Source of the DNA: Pisolithus tinctorius | Taxonomy: Eukaryota > Basidiomycota > Agaricomycetes > Boletales > Pisolithaceae | Assembly: GCA_024663395.1 (NCBI GenBank) | Contig: JANFAH010000018.1 | Coordinates: forward strand, 1,054,001 to 1,118,000 | Direction of reading: 5' to 3' | DNA length: 64,000 nt | Part shown: piece by piece, positions 1 to 11,261 of the stretch | Position numbering within the stretch: position 1 is the first letter of the stretch | Layout: each line of letters begins with the position of its first letter | The notes under the pieces: model-generated | What the model was told of the DNA's origin: nothing | The model's input: the letters and a program-made list of their open reading frames with translations, nothing else | The model's database searches: none | Made by a program: the position numbers and the translations under genes

Positions 1-63
1 AGGGCAAGGGGACCAGAAGGAACAAAGTAAACATCAAAGTCCTCGTTGATTCCAGGGTCGTCG

Positions 64-495
64 TCAGAGCCTGTGACTTCGATGCCTTTGAGTTTGAGAA
101 GTGTCTTGGCGAGTTGTACTACTGTCATCCAATGCGTAAGCTACCTGAACCTGGTCCTCGAGTGTGGTGGGCGGCGATGGTGTCGAGTCATAAAGGTTGG
201 AGGAAAGGGAAGCCGAGGAAGACGAGTCAGATGAGTGGGCGGCCGAACTATCTGGCATGGGAGATGGTGACCATTCGAATACAATCGAGGGGGAAGAGGG
301 GAGGGGAATGGTGATGGATGACTCAATGGCAGTGGGATGAGCTAGCGCACACGCGTCACCCGCAGCGCTCGAGGATGGAACTGATTCCGATTGCAAAAGG
401 AGGCTGTTGGCGGTTGCGTCCGGTAGGGAGGAGGGTTGCGGCTGCTGCTGTTGGTGTTGCTCAAGTAGATGAGCTCTCCTTTCTTCAGAAACCAC
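64..495 (-). CDS. Ser/Pro-rich coding fragment, unknown
   Basis: An open frame of about 143 codons with a Gln run near its start and many Ser, Pro and Asp residues. I recognise no domain. The first codon of this frame is GTG, directly after an in-frame TGA, so it is probably an internal exon or a chance frame and not a complete gene. In its favour, this stretch is clearly richer in CpG than the DNA that follows, as expected of an unmethylated host exon. A GTGAGT splice-donor-like sequence overlaps its 5' end. The product may continue past the left edge of the window. Confidence 0.22.
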   Translation of the reverse strand: MVSEERRAHLLEQHQQQQPQPSSLPDATANSLLLQSESVPSSSAAGDACALAHPTAIESSITIPLPSSPSIVFEWSPSPMPDSSAAHSSDSSSSASLSSNLYDSTPSPPTTLEDQVQVAYALDDSSTTRQDTSQTQRHRSHRL

Positions 496-778
496 TCACC
501 AATGCAACGAGCATGATCAGGAGAAGTGAACTATTGTTGTCGAGTAGCACAAGCCTGCCAAAAAGCGAGAGGAACGGTGTGAAAACGAGCGAGATACTCA
601 TTTGTGTCACAGCCACTCATTCCTTATTAGGTCTTTGGTGATGACACAGTTAGATGTCAGATCTTATCCTCAGCTTGCATCACAGATTTACAGGGTTGCA
701 TCAGACATAAAATCTATTGTAAGTGATGGTCATCTCACCACTGATTAGCCTCTCAGTGACCTAGGAAGTATATACACC

Positions 779-3700
779 ATGGAACAACAACAATACAACA
801 GTGGTGGGGAATCACTGATCACTGATCAGTCTTTACAGAGTGATCAGGGTACAGTGGACCAGGGGCAAGTGTACTATGGTGGGTTCCTTCATTCATTTGG
901 CTAACTTGGCTAATCCTCCATGGCTAGGCCAACAGGATATGAATGCTGGGTTCATATCTGGAGAACAGCATTTCCATGAGTCTGGTAAGTAAGATTTATT
1001 CATTCATCTAGATGATTTGATTGATTCTCCACTACCAGGGCAATATCAAGGCAACAGTGGGGATCTACTATATTCCTCTGAGTCTGGTAAGCAGGATTTT
1101 TTCATCCATTTGATTGATTTGGTTGATTCACCCCTACCAGGGCAATATCAAGACAATAGTGGGGGTCTACTATATTCCTCTGAGTCTGGTAAGCAGGGTT
1201 TTTCCATTCATTTGATTGATTTGGTTGATTCTCCCTACCAGGGCAATATCAAGACAATAGTGGGGGTCTACTATATTCCTCTGAGTCTGGTAAGCAGGGT
1301 TGATTCATTCATTTGATTGGTTTGGTTGATTGTCCCCTACCAGGGCAATATCAAGACAACAGTGGGGGTCTACCATATTCTTCTGGGTTTGGTAAGCAAT
1401 ATTTTTTTATTCATTTGATTGATTTGGCTGATTGTCCCCTACCAGGGCAATATCAAGACAACAGTAGGGGTCTACCATATTCTTCTGGGTTTGGTAAGCA
1501 ATATCTTTTTATTCATTTGATTGATTTGGCTGATTGTCCCCTACCAGGGCAATATCAAGACAACAGTGGGGGTCTACTATATCCCTCTGAACCTGGTAAG
1601 CATTTTTTTTTCATTCATACAGAAGTTTAATTGATTTGGTTCTACCAGGGCAAAATCAGGAAAACAGTGGGGGGTTACTATATTACTCTGAGTCTGGTAA
1701 GTGAGATTTTTTCATTTAGAAGTTTAGTTTGGTTGATTCTCCCCTACCAGGACAATATCAGGACAATGGGGGTCTACCATATTACTCTGAGTCTGGTAAG
1801 TAATATTTTTCATTTATTTAGAAGTTTAATTGACTTGGTTGATTCTCCCCTGCCAGGCCCATACCAAACTCAACCCAGTTCTGGAGGAGGTATCTATCAT
1901 CATGATTGTAAGTCCATCACTTTCATGCACTTTTGGGTAGTTCAGCTAATCTCATTGAATAGCCCAATTCCAAGGCCCTGGTGTCCCTAGTTCAGGGGGT
2001 ATGTGAAAGTGTCCCCTTCATTTGCATTTTGACTGAGGCTCACCATTGGTACATTTATAGAGTCTGGTCTTCAAAGGATCATGTCTATGACTCTTCCCCC
2101 AGCCCTTGAAGATGTCTCTTGCTGGTTGCCAACTGAGGGCCATGACAACCAGTACATCATGGATGGTCAGTCCAACCATCCAGAGAATATTTCAGGGGAG
2201 TATCCACAGGGTTTTTACCCTCCATTTCACATGGTCCCTGGTGATTCAGGCACTCAACATACTGGTAAGTCAAGAACCATCAGATTCTATACAAAGTAAA
2301 TGTTGACCAGCTATTGCAGGAGAGACCACAGAGGAGACAGGAGGGTGGAAAAAGAATGTGGGGGAAGCAGGGTGGACTTTTCACCCTCCTCCCCCAGGTT
2401 CATGTAAGTCAACCTCAGTTATACCTATAATTGTCAACTCAACTGAAATTTCTTTTCAGATGTGGATCATGCCACCTTGAAAAGTAAGTCAATCTCACAG
2501 TGAAATCAATATATTTTCATGACCATTGGATTTAGATATTTATGTGCCCATCCCATATGAAGGTGAATACATACCCCCACAGGGTGTGATAGATGACCAG
2601 ACATGGGCACAACTCACTGGGGCTCCACATTGGAAAAGTAAGTATAATTTGTTTCTTGAACTTTTTCCTAACTATTTGCAGTTCTCATGGGAGATAGACT
2701 GGTTGCTGGCACAACTCCCTTAATTTCCTTTGCCCAGCCAGCTGAGGCAAGGGATCACCCCCATTCTAGGCGTAATTTGAATTGGCCAAATTCAGAGAAG
2801 TTTGGAAGTGCAAAGCGGCATGCTGAGCAGCAGTTTTCCAGTCAACTGTTACTGGCAGGGATTGACATCCCAAAAGGTGAACAAACAGCCATGGCCCATG
2901 CTGTTTTAGAAAGGACAGTCCAAATTTACCAGCTTCCAAGAGGACTCACTTGTAAGTTCTACATTGATCTCTCAGCAATCAGTCTCTGACCTTCTATGTA
3001 CTTGTAGCAGTGCATGGTAGTGAACAGGTAATACACTGTGGCATATGTGGATTCTTACTGATGAGTGATTTAGTTTGCTGATGTTCTTTTTGACCACTTG
3101 TGTGGTAACATCAGGTCACTCTTTCGAGTGGCATCTGTAGACTTTGGTATCACAACCCAATTACCTCCAAGAAAAGGGCAGGATCCCAGGGTTCAAGTGG
3201 CACCAAATTGTGAAGAGCATATTAGGAATGTTGCTGCAGAGCCATATGCATGGTGTCACAGAACTTTCAATGGTCCTACAGTGAGTGACATACCAGTTCT
3301 TACCAGAGGGCTCATGCTGACATGATCTGATAGGGACCAATCTGTGTAAAGTTCATTGACCTTCGCATTGATTTATATTTTGTCAAGGTTCTCCTATGGC
3401 TCCCAGAGTTAACCCTTATCTGGCTTGCCAATAGCCTGACTGATTTTGAATCATTCACAATTCCCATTAGGCTTATCAGCCGTGTAGTCTATTCTGTGAG
3501 TATCTATCCTACACTATTCCATGCCTGGGACAAGGACTAACACTGTAATCACATAGCTTCAATGGGCCCTGGAATTGGACATGGATAAGGGAAATAATTT
3601 GAAACATTACATGTCCAAACGTGGGAATAGTGCAGTTGACAGAGGCAACTCAGATAGTGAAGCAGCCATTCTAGAAAGGTATGCAGACCTGGAGCTGGGG

Positions 3701-3781
3701 ATTGGTGATGCATTCCTTGATCATCAATGGGCATTGATGAACAAGACACGTTGGTATCAAGTTATGAAACAAATTCAGTAA
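779..3781 (+). CDS. 21-exon gene with amplified 48-base exons, unknown product (~640 aa)
   Basis: I do not recognise this gene. An ATG at 779 opens a frame followed through 21 exons to a TAA at 3779-3781. Exons: 779-878, 928-984, 1039-1086, 1141-1188, 1242-1289, 1344-1391, 1446-1493, 1548-1595, 1649-1696, 1751-1795, 1857-1907, 1963-1998, 2061-2264, 2320-2403, 2460-2483, 2536-2637, 2682-2951, 3008-3027, 3074-3280, 3334-3495, 3557-3781. Every proposed intron begins GT and ends AG and is about 44-65 bases long. The first 17 introns are phase 1 and the last three phase 0. No internal stop occurs. The N-terminal third holds about ten copies of a 16-residue repeat (GQYQDNSGGLLYSSES type), low-complexity and Gln/Ser/Gly/Tyr-rich. 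The C-terminal ~350 residues look globular and helical and recall the fungal DUF6532 group, but this is a weak, untested impression. The 3334-3495 exon could hide one more intron. Confidence 0.72.
928..1907 (+). repeat. Tandem exon-plus-intron array, ~102-base unit
   Basis: Ten consecutive units, each made of a short exon followed by a 53-61 base intron. Seven exons are exactly 48 bases; the outer ones are 57, 45 and 51, all multiples of three. Each unit carries its own acceptor (usually CTACCAG) and donor (GTAAGC or GTAAGT). Because every intron is phase 1, adding or losing a unit never shifts the frame. The inner units (1039-1696) are the most alike; the edge units are more diverged, as expected for unequal crossing-over. 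Confidence 0.88.
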
Positions 3782-4758
3782 GTTACTTTACACTCTAACA
3801 TTTTGGTAGCTTCATGTATTTTCTAGGAATGCACTTTGTCCTGTCTGATTGGTTCAAATGCCACTTTGATGATAGTTACAGACTCATGTAAATTTGTATT
3901 CAGAATTGCTGCCCAGGGCTCATGTTCTGCAGCCCCATAAACATACAGCAGTAAATGTTACTTCATATTGTTCACAGATGACTACTGTCACTACATGAAG
4001 GTCTATCTTATTGGAGTTGTGCACACAAGCTCCCTCACATCAAGTCCAGCAGTTCTGATTTGGACCCTGCTTGTTCAGCTTGACAGCCATCTCTGCCATT
4101 CAATGGTCATCTAGCAACCCCAACTGGTCCTCATCCTTTAAAGCCAAACATGTTAGATTATGAGTTAAACATATACCCCAAATAATAATATGTATGAGAC
4201 TTATGTCCACAGCCCTGACATGTAGTTGAAGAAGTTGTTACAGAGGCATGGTGTGATAGAGGGCACACCATGAGAGGATGTGGAAAGGATTGAGTATGTG
4301 CATGCACAAGGGAGGATATCATTGTGAGTACCAGTGATGTTACCAGTGATGATCAACACACTAGACAACAAGAGCCCATCATCTGCTGTATCCTCTCCCT
4401 CTGTCTCCATCACACTTGTCTGTGGTATGACATTTTGCACAGGCTCAACATCCACCATGTTGACAACCACTCAGCCCCTCCTGCAGATGGGTGTTGACTT
4501 GGGTCTCCTGGCTTTCCCAGTCATGACACTACATTCATTACTGATATGCCCTTCCATGCAGATGTTTGGATCCTTTCCTGGGGCGTGATATCTCACCCAT
4601 TTGGATGCCAGATCTCTCACTTTTTTGGAGTCATATACTACTCAAATTGGGCTTTCAAATGCTGCATTGTATGCTGCAGTAGATGTGGAGCTCATTCAAA
4701 TACCACATCTTGTGGTTCAAGGATCAGACAATTTCACAGGTATTTCAGGATTGAGTCC
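3782..4758. other. No gene supported; transposon-like debris
   Basis: Short open frames occur on both strands, none with a recognisable motif. The tail (about 4580-4680) resembles 5040-5130, sharing a stretch around ctttcaaatg and attgtatg, so a diverged duplicate flanks the MITE that follows. Nothing else is visible. Confidence 0.4.
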
Positions 4759-4915
4759 TCAGGAAAACGGGGACTTTGCTATAGGTGATTTCTTGGCTTT
4801 TTTTAGCCCTTTTCTTTTGCCATTTTTCAGTTATAAAGTGAAAAAGGATGACAAAAAGTGCAGAAAGACAATAAAAAGCCAAAAAACCACCTATAGCAAA
4901 GTCCCCTTTTCCTGA
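4759..4915. mobile_element. MITE-like hairpin element
   Basis: A 157-base segment whose ends are inverted repeats of about 42 bases. The left end starts TCAGGAAAACGGGGAC and the right end is the complement of TCAGGAAAAGGGGAC. The middle is A/T-rich and continues the imperfect hairpin almost to the centre. It encodes nothing. I could not find a convincing target duplication, so the exact ends may be off by a few bases. Confidence 0.65.
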
Positions 4916-6185
4916 TGGGATTCCTCCTCACTCCTTTTGTGCTGTGTTTGTCTTGCTTTCCTTCTCCATCTCTCCTGGTTTCATTCTGTTTTGAGTGCCC
5001 ATCAATAATTAACAGTCTCCTCCCCCTTGTGACTAATCTGTGCTGTGTCTCACCCATCTCACCACCAGGGCTCTCACTTCTCAGGGATGAGATACTACTC
5101 TATGAGAGCTTTCAAATGATGTATTGTATGTCTGTCTAGATATGTTCTACCATCTCCATGAACTCCGTCAATCACCCCAGCCATTGCCATTTGAGAAATT
5201 CACCTCTCCCTACCCTTGAAGATTTAGGGTTGTATCTTGCATCTCCCTGAACCATTTCTCTCACTTTTCCTGCCATACATTCCACTAGCTGAACCCTCTC
5301 TGGGGACAACTTAGGTGTCCAATTCTGTGCAGCAGTAGTCTGAGCCACTTTTGCATATAACTCAGGATCAGGTGATCTGATGTAGGGAAGACAAGGTCTT
5401 CACCTACAATATGTCCAAGTTGCCCCCTTTTTTTCTTTTCTTTTTGTTTTGCATTTTTGTTCTCTGCCTCTGGACTTAGCATCAAGCAGTCACATTGCTA
5501 ACTAAGCATGCTTATAATTCAACTAAGCAAGATCACTACACTCAAAGGATGACTGGAGTGAACAAGTGCAAACAACAATGACAAAACTGGATGTCAATCA
5601 CAGGCTGTGAGAGTCAAGGATTGTAATTCAATGGAGATGAGGCATGACAGGTGCAGATGCTGAGCTCAAGAGCTCAAAGGTTTGTTTTGTTTTAGAACAT
5701 TTTACTTACAACTACATTGTTCTAGGGGAAACAGCTGTTTGCAATGAAGTATGACCAACACCTGAGCTGTTATGACATGAGAATCTACAACAATGTACAA
5801 GGAGAAGACCCTCCCACTGGCAGCCAAAATCAAAGGTAACATTGCTTTTATTGAGCAAATGATGTCCAAGCTTGAACTGCAGCTTACTCACTGTGTATTG
5901 CAATCACTCATTGCACTCAGGAAATACACCAATGGTAAGGTCTTGCAAGATCCCATGGAAAGAAACTGCCCAGAAGACTCAGACATGAAGGCAGAACTAC
6001 TTTCCTGGCTGCCCTGGATGTGTTTAGGCCCTTAGAGCCCAACAGCCCAAGTTCTTGTTCTTGTTTTATGACTTTTTACTTATGGTTGTGTTATTCTAGA
6101 GTAGCCAATGACATTGAAGAAGGAATGCATCAATATACAGCATGACAAGTACAACACCCACAAAATGCCAGAAGAGAAGAGTTCA
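4916..6185. other. No gene supported; diverged repeats
   Basis: The only structure seen is the duplicate of 4580-4680 at about 5040-5130 and a dispersed repeat at 5385-5510. Short frames around 5712-6035 show no known motif. Confidence 0.35.
5385..5510. repeat. Dispersed repeat, copy 1
   Basis: About 125 bases closely resembling 8447-8565 in the same orientation, including a pyrimidine-rich run, the words ttgttttgcattttyrttct and ctctggactt, and an actaagcatg end. No coding capacity. Possibly the remnant of a small non-autonomous element. Confidence 0.6.
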
Positions 6186-7733
6186 AAGTGACTCTATGAA
6201 CTTGCAAATTGTCAAACACCTGGCAAGAGGAGATGTCATCTCCATGTTGGATATCATACAGAGACACCATGATGTTGTGTGGAGCAGGTATCTGCTACCT
6301 CAGAAGGGGATGTAGGCTCCAGCTTAGGGATAGGCAATCTGAAGGGGTGAGTTTGACCCAAGGGGAGTTGCTCTAGCAATAGGAGGGTGATAGGGAACAA
6401 ATGCAACCAAGTTGTGCATGTTGCTCAACCTGTAAATTAAAAGCACAGTGGATTAAGGGGCAGACAGGCCTCAAGCCAGCCTAGAAAAGTGTTGGAAATA
6501 TGCCTGTGACTCAGTGCTAGGCAGGGGAAAGGAAAGGGGTCATCTTGACATCATTATTCTGCTTACTCTCTCTGTCTCTAACCTGGGGGCTTCAAAATTG
6601 TTATTTTTCCTGTTGATGAAGACAGGTATAAGTGTAGCTACATGCAGAGTATGTAACTATGAACTAAGCAACATCAAAAGTGAAAAGAGCAACAAGAAAG
6701 GATGGTAATTAGTTGAGATCAATGTAATAATGGCCATGAGGACAGTTTGGCATCAGCAACCAAAGGAGTGGCTATAGCAAGGGAAGTGCAAGGAAGCACA
6801 AGTGGTCCAAAGGGATGTGAATAAGAATACAGTGAGAGTGACAGAAACATGCTTACATAACTGATAGTGCTGGCCTGAAAGCAGTTGCAAGTGTTGGAAC
6901 TTCATCACAATGGCCAAGGGGAGTGTCTAGTGGTCATGCAATGGCAGGAGAAGTGATTTGACCAAAAAGGGTGGAGTATTGGGTGACCTGGAGCACAGAG
7001 GGTGTCAAAGATGCTTGGGAGTGTTGCATTTGCATCACTTTTATTGCAGAGCCCATAGACACTTAGTAGACCTCCAATTGACACTATACACACACTCCTA
7101 TTGTAGGGAGATCTCTCTCCCCACAATGTCCTGTTTTGTATGGGAGATATCACAGATGAATGGGATGTGTTGGACATATTGAAAGAGTCAGGCACCACAT
7201 GTATTGTACAGACTGCCTCACCACAGGACAGCACAGAAGACCCCTCCATCTACTACAAGGTCAACATCAAAGGCACCCAAGCCATCACAGCTGGAGTCCA
7301 TAGACCCATCTACAAGACATTCAGGCCTGGAGACTGCCAAGTGATGGCCAGCCTATACCAAGCATATCAATGCAGCCAAACCCACATCCAGATTGATGAC
7401 AACAACAATCTGTTTGATTATAACAATGTCAGGAATGCCACACAAGTCCACCTACTCACAGTGGACAAACTCATTGCTCCTCCCTCTTACTCCTCTACCA
7501 TGTTGGGTAAACCCAAACTATACCCTGAAAGTGCTAGGGTAGAACTCAACAAGTCCCTACACTGCACTCCCCCTCCCATATATGCCACTACTGAATATCA
7601 TCACATGCCACACAGCTCCACACAACCACTCAGTCCCTATGTCACACCCCCACCCAATGTCAAATCCATCCTATCCATGTTCAATACTCCATTCAACCCA
7701 CATGAACTCAAGTGCACCATCATTCATTCTTGA
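6186..7733 (+). pseudogene. Sterol-4-alpha-carboxylate 3-dehydrogenase (ERG26-like) pseudogene
   Basis: Erg26 is an NAD(P)-dependent dehydrogenase of the SDR type that removes the C-4 carboxyl group during ergosterol synthesis in the ER. Just left of the inserted LTR the frame reads LQIVKHLARGDV and DIIQRHHDV, the region after the Rossmann glycine motif, which is itself degenerate (SDSMNL in place of GGSGFL). Right of the LTR it continues GDITDEWDVLDILKESGTTC, QTASP and YYKVNIKGTQA. About 95 residues are then missing, including the catalytic YxxxK. The frame resumes at FRPGDCQVMASLYQAYQ, IDDNNNLFDY and YVTPPPNVKSIL, characteristic of fungal Erg26 C-terminal parts. The reading frame joins exactly when one copy of the ATGT target duplication is removed. 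Only a relic; the working gene must lie elsewhere. Confidence 0.8.
6276..7125. mobile_element. Solo LTR, family Y, copy 1
   Basis: An 850-base sequence starting TGTGTGGAG and ending TCCCCACA, flanked by a perfect 4-base duplication ATGT (6272-6275 and 7126-7129). It matches 51311-52182 over its whole length. TG...CA ends, short terminal inverted bases and a 4-base duplication fit a solo LTR, probably of a Gypsy-type element. It carries no convincing gene. It interrupts the ERG26 relic. Confidence 0.78.
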
Positions 7734-9899
7734 GCCAATGGACAAATGTTCTTAATCATGACTCTACAGACTTATGCACAAGAGCAAACACATTTACAAC
7801 CACATTGGAAACCTTCAAAACTGTGAGGGGACACACAACATGCACAGGACATCAGAGCTGCACAGAAATTGGGCATATTAGTCTTTCAGCTTACTTCATA
7901 AAATGCCAAGTGTGCCAGCACTGCACTGTGCTAGTACCCTGTCACCATTTTGCACCATGTACTGCATTTTGAAAGGTGAACTGCCCCCCTTGCTTCATAC
8001 TTGATTCATCACCAACTTGCTTACTTGTCCAGAGTTACCTCCATCATTGTCCAGTTCAAAGGTTGTCTTGGTGGTTGTGGGAGGTTGAGGTCATGTGTTC
8101 AAGGTGAAAAAGGTGGCTGGGTGTTTGTGCATGGTCAGGGGCACATTAGGAAGGGTGATGGCATGGTTCATGAGATCGTGTGTGTGTGTGTGTGTCTGTG
8201 TGTGAGGTCAGCAGTGTGTTTTGCAAGAGGAAGGAGTTGTGCCTTAGACAGTTGTTGGTTGAGTGCAAAGGGTACATTGCAAAGTCAAGGACATGCATAG
8301 GGTCAAGAGAGTGTTAGTGAGGACAGGTGGCATGTTCAGGAGTGGGGAGTTGAGGGGTGAAGGGTGTGTTTGTGAAGCCAAGGATGTCTGCACAAGGAGA
8401 GAGGATGGCTGAGGACAGTTGTGATCTAAACCCCCTTGGATGTAGGGATAACAAGTTCTTCACCTATGAGAAGCCCAAGTTCTTTCTTTTCTTTTTGTTT
8501 TGCATTTTCATTCTGTGCCTCTGGACTTGGCACTGAGCAGCCACATTGCTGACTAAGCATGTGTGCCATGTTCATGTGAGTTCTGCTTACTATACTCATG
8601 TACAGACATCATTATGGGGTACAGTAGAGGAGCATGGAGTTGCAAAGGATAGTATATTTATAGTGGAACTACTTTCTTTGATATGATTGATGAATCAATG
8701 AAATACTATTACATATGCCAGCATACTCATAACCTCAAAGCTATCATCAGGTCCAGTGGTATACATGGATACAGCTTTGCAATGTTATATAAAGCCATCA
8801 CAATGGTGAACCCAAGTATGGCCAATGGAAAATCAAGGAATATCAAGGTATAAGGCCAGTAGTGATGACTGGCCATTGATCAAATGAAGAGGCTTACATG
8901 CTGTTTGGGTCAGAATGATGTCCAAGCCTTCAGTCTCTGTAACTTGAAGGTGTTCAGAAGGAGTCCTCTACAGCACTATAAGGTGTTTGGTGGTTTGCCT
9001 TCCAGTTGTAGGCATGCACCTGGCTGGTAGCAGCATTGAGTCTGCTTACATAATCATGTAATGTGTACATAGAGATACTTCAATTTTTTCTCAATCCCTC
9101 ATACTGTAGCTTGTTCACTACTAGCTATCCTTCAAATGTAGGTAGGCAGAGACATGTGGAAACCTGGTAAGTCAGTGCCATGGAATATACATGTCAAATG
9201 CATGATATATGATTTATGGGTTGAGATGCTCAGAAAGTCCTAGTGGTGCATCAAATTGATGCTGTGGTCCAAATATCCATATTCATTACACTGTATGCCT
9301 GCAGGGTGGCCAATGCAATATAATGTGATTGTAGACAAGTATAAAAATTGGGAAATCTGGTCAACCACTGCTACTTACATGGCAAACATATATGCAAAAT
9401 GTGTAAATGCATAATAAATGTGTTGAAATGCTCAAGGGTGCCCAGAGAAGCACCAATGTAAGAACTCTAGCTAAAGGCACATGTTATTTGTACTGTATGC
9501 CCACAAGTTGACAATTATCATATAATTTACATATGCACAAAGACAGATTAGGGGTGACATTATAATCTGCTGCAATGATTTTGCTAAACATATATACAGT
9601 ATGCATAGGATGCAATGTCTGGGTAGAGATGCTGATCCAACCCTAAAGATGCACCAAAATGGTGTGTGCTTGTATGGTGGTTTTATAGCCTGTCATTCCA
9701 GCAGATGTTCTGAAGGCCACTTGTACTGAGATGGCATGATTGCCACTGTCTTGGAAAACATTGACTATTTGGCACACACAAGCCATACTAAATATATGGC
9801 AATCCTAACATGTGCTATTTGGTCAAGTCATTTAGGCAATGTGATAACATAAGTAATGGCATAACAAGGAATAAGGCCAGTACTGATGTATGTCTCCAC
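7734..9899. other. No gene supported
   Basis: Apart from the dispersed repeat copy at 8447-8565 and a short (GT)n run at 8178-8206, I see no coding motif. The sequence is A/T-rich and nearly free of CpG, like old methylated transposon DNA. Confidence 0.45.
8447..8565. repeat. Dispersed repeat, copy 2
   Basis: Second copy of the element at 5385-5510, same orientation, with the pyrimidine run and the ctctggactt and actaagcatg words conserved. Confidence 0.6.
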
Positions 9900-10863
9900 A
9901 CAAGTTCCAGTGTTTTCCTCTGCGCAAGTCACACATGGGGCAAGTGTTGGCAGAAAGGTGTTAAGGAAGGTGTGGTGAGTATTGGCATGTAGATATCCGA
10001 TCTAGCGTATTGTCAATACCCTCTGCCTCACGCTCTGTCAATCTTTGGGCATCTCCTTATCTGATACCCTCAAACCTCCACCTCCGCTCCACAGAATCCA
10101 AACCCTGCTCACAAAATATGCGACGATAAGGATAAAACACACCTGGGTCGCACCCCTCATCACTAATGACAAGCTTGTCCACGTGTGTACGGCCCCTACG
10201 AGATGAGGGAGGTAGGATGTAATACCACAGATGGCATTATCGTCTCCAACAAGCATCTCCATTTATGGATACGCACATCAGTTTGGGCACTTCGGCACAC
10301 GCACTGGCAGCAAACTGCTTTTTCCTGTTGTAGGAGGGTGGGAAGGTGAGGACACAGCTACATCGTGCTTAGTCAAATGTAGACGTGTTCAGCAGATCAT
10401 TAACCACCCAATAGCTTGCCTCGAGCTCAGCTCATTGCTCGCGAAGCTTTCCCACTGCTCCACTGACCCACATTCGGTGGGTATAATGATAATGTCCAGT
10501 GGTCTTTGATGTATCGTCGATTGTGGTGGACGCTCATTTGGTACGTGAACATGTCTTAGGAATGAGTATGTGATACCCAATCATCAATTTTGGGTGTTGG
10601 TTCTTCCCAGTTTTTGTAATGCACAGTTTGTGGTTGGAGGGTTGGCACCCTGGGTTTAAATTGCTGCTGCTTAGTTTATGTGAGGAGATGCATATTCCTC
10701 TCTGATCATGCTTCTGATCGCTTTTGATAAACCATATGGAGATCGCAGACCCCAATGGAATGCCTCAATGCTGCGATCATTTGGGATGGGCATTAGTCGA
10801 TTATCTACAGGATGCAAAGTGAGCTCAGCCTTGTTGCCATGTTCCAAGCCTCTCCTGAAGGTG
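9900..10863 (-). pseudogene. Fragment of an unknown gene, related to 47760-48290
   Basis: I do not recognise the product. The DNA is noticeably richer in CpG than its surroundings. Its minus strand resembles 47760-48290 in the same order: a GTTGGAGACGATAATGCC-like start, a block around CATCCTACCTCCC, GAGGGGTGC and TTTGAGGGTAT. In the frame comparable to the second copy it reads DEGCDPGVF, DSVERRWRFEGI; the other copy has DGLKGCSMDVF and DPGERKQRFEGI. It contains stops and is cut on the right by Copia-A, whose target duplication begins at 10864. Either an old host gene family or a transposon-borne gene. Confidence 0.38.
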
Positions 10864-10868
10864 ATATT

Positions 10869-11249
10869 TATTGCGCAGAGGACTAATCACAGGGGGCAAG
10901 TAAGACAGAACACTTGCCTTTAGCAGTTAGGTGTTAGGCTTGAAGAAATAGGTAGTAGTTCTGAGTAGTGCTGTTGAGCACAGAGGATGAATGTAGAATG
11001 TATTCAAACTGAGGATCTAAGCCTCAGAGGTCACTGTATATATACTACAGAGGAGTGCATGGACCAGGTGCATCTCGTATAGTAAAAACTACCTAAAGGG
11101 GTTTTACATACTAAGTACAGTGAAGAACTTTCATGGAACATTATAGAATGAAAGTGATGTCAGTGTGATGTGCTAAATCATCTGACATGCCAGTATAAGC
11201 AGAACTATCACATGTATCTGGTAGTCAGTAAAGTTGGAACTTTCCAACA
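10869..11249 (-). repeat. 3' LTR of Copia-A
   Basis: On the minus strand it starts TGTTGGAAAGTT and ends GCGCAATA. It is the same length as the 5' LTR and differs from it by 13 transitions and no transversions. A TATA-like tatatatac lies near the middle. The purine tract of pol abuts its 5' end. Confidence 0.93.
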
Positions 11250-11261
11250 CTCCCCCTTGCT

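Noticed and set aside
64..495. Treating the Ser-rich frame as a complete gene
   Set aside because: It starts at GTG directly after a TGA and shows no domain; kept only as a low-confidence fragment.
928..1907. Regular repeats with spacers, resembling a CRISPR array
   Set aside because: The unit is ~102 bases, the 'spacers' are also similar to each other, and each unit has splice sites with a phase-conserved exon. The window is eukaryotic.
8178..8206. The (GT)n run as a regulatory element
   Set aside because: A short simple-sequence tract with no gene nearby.
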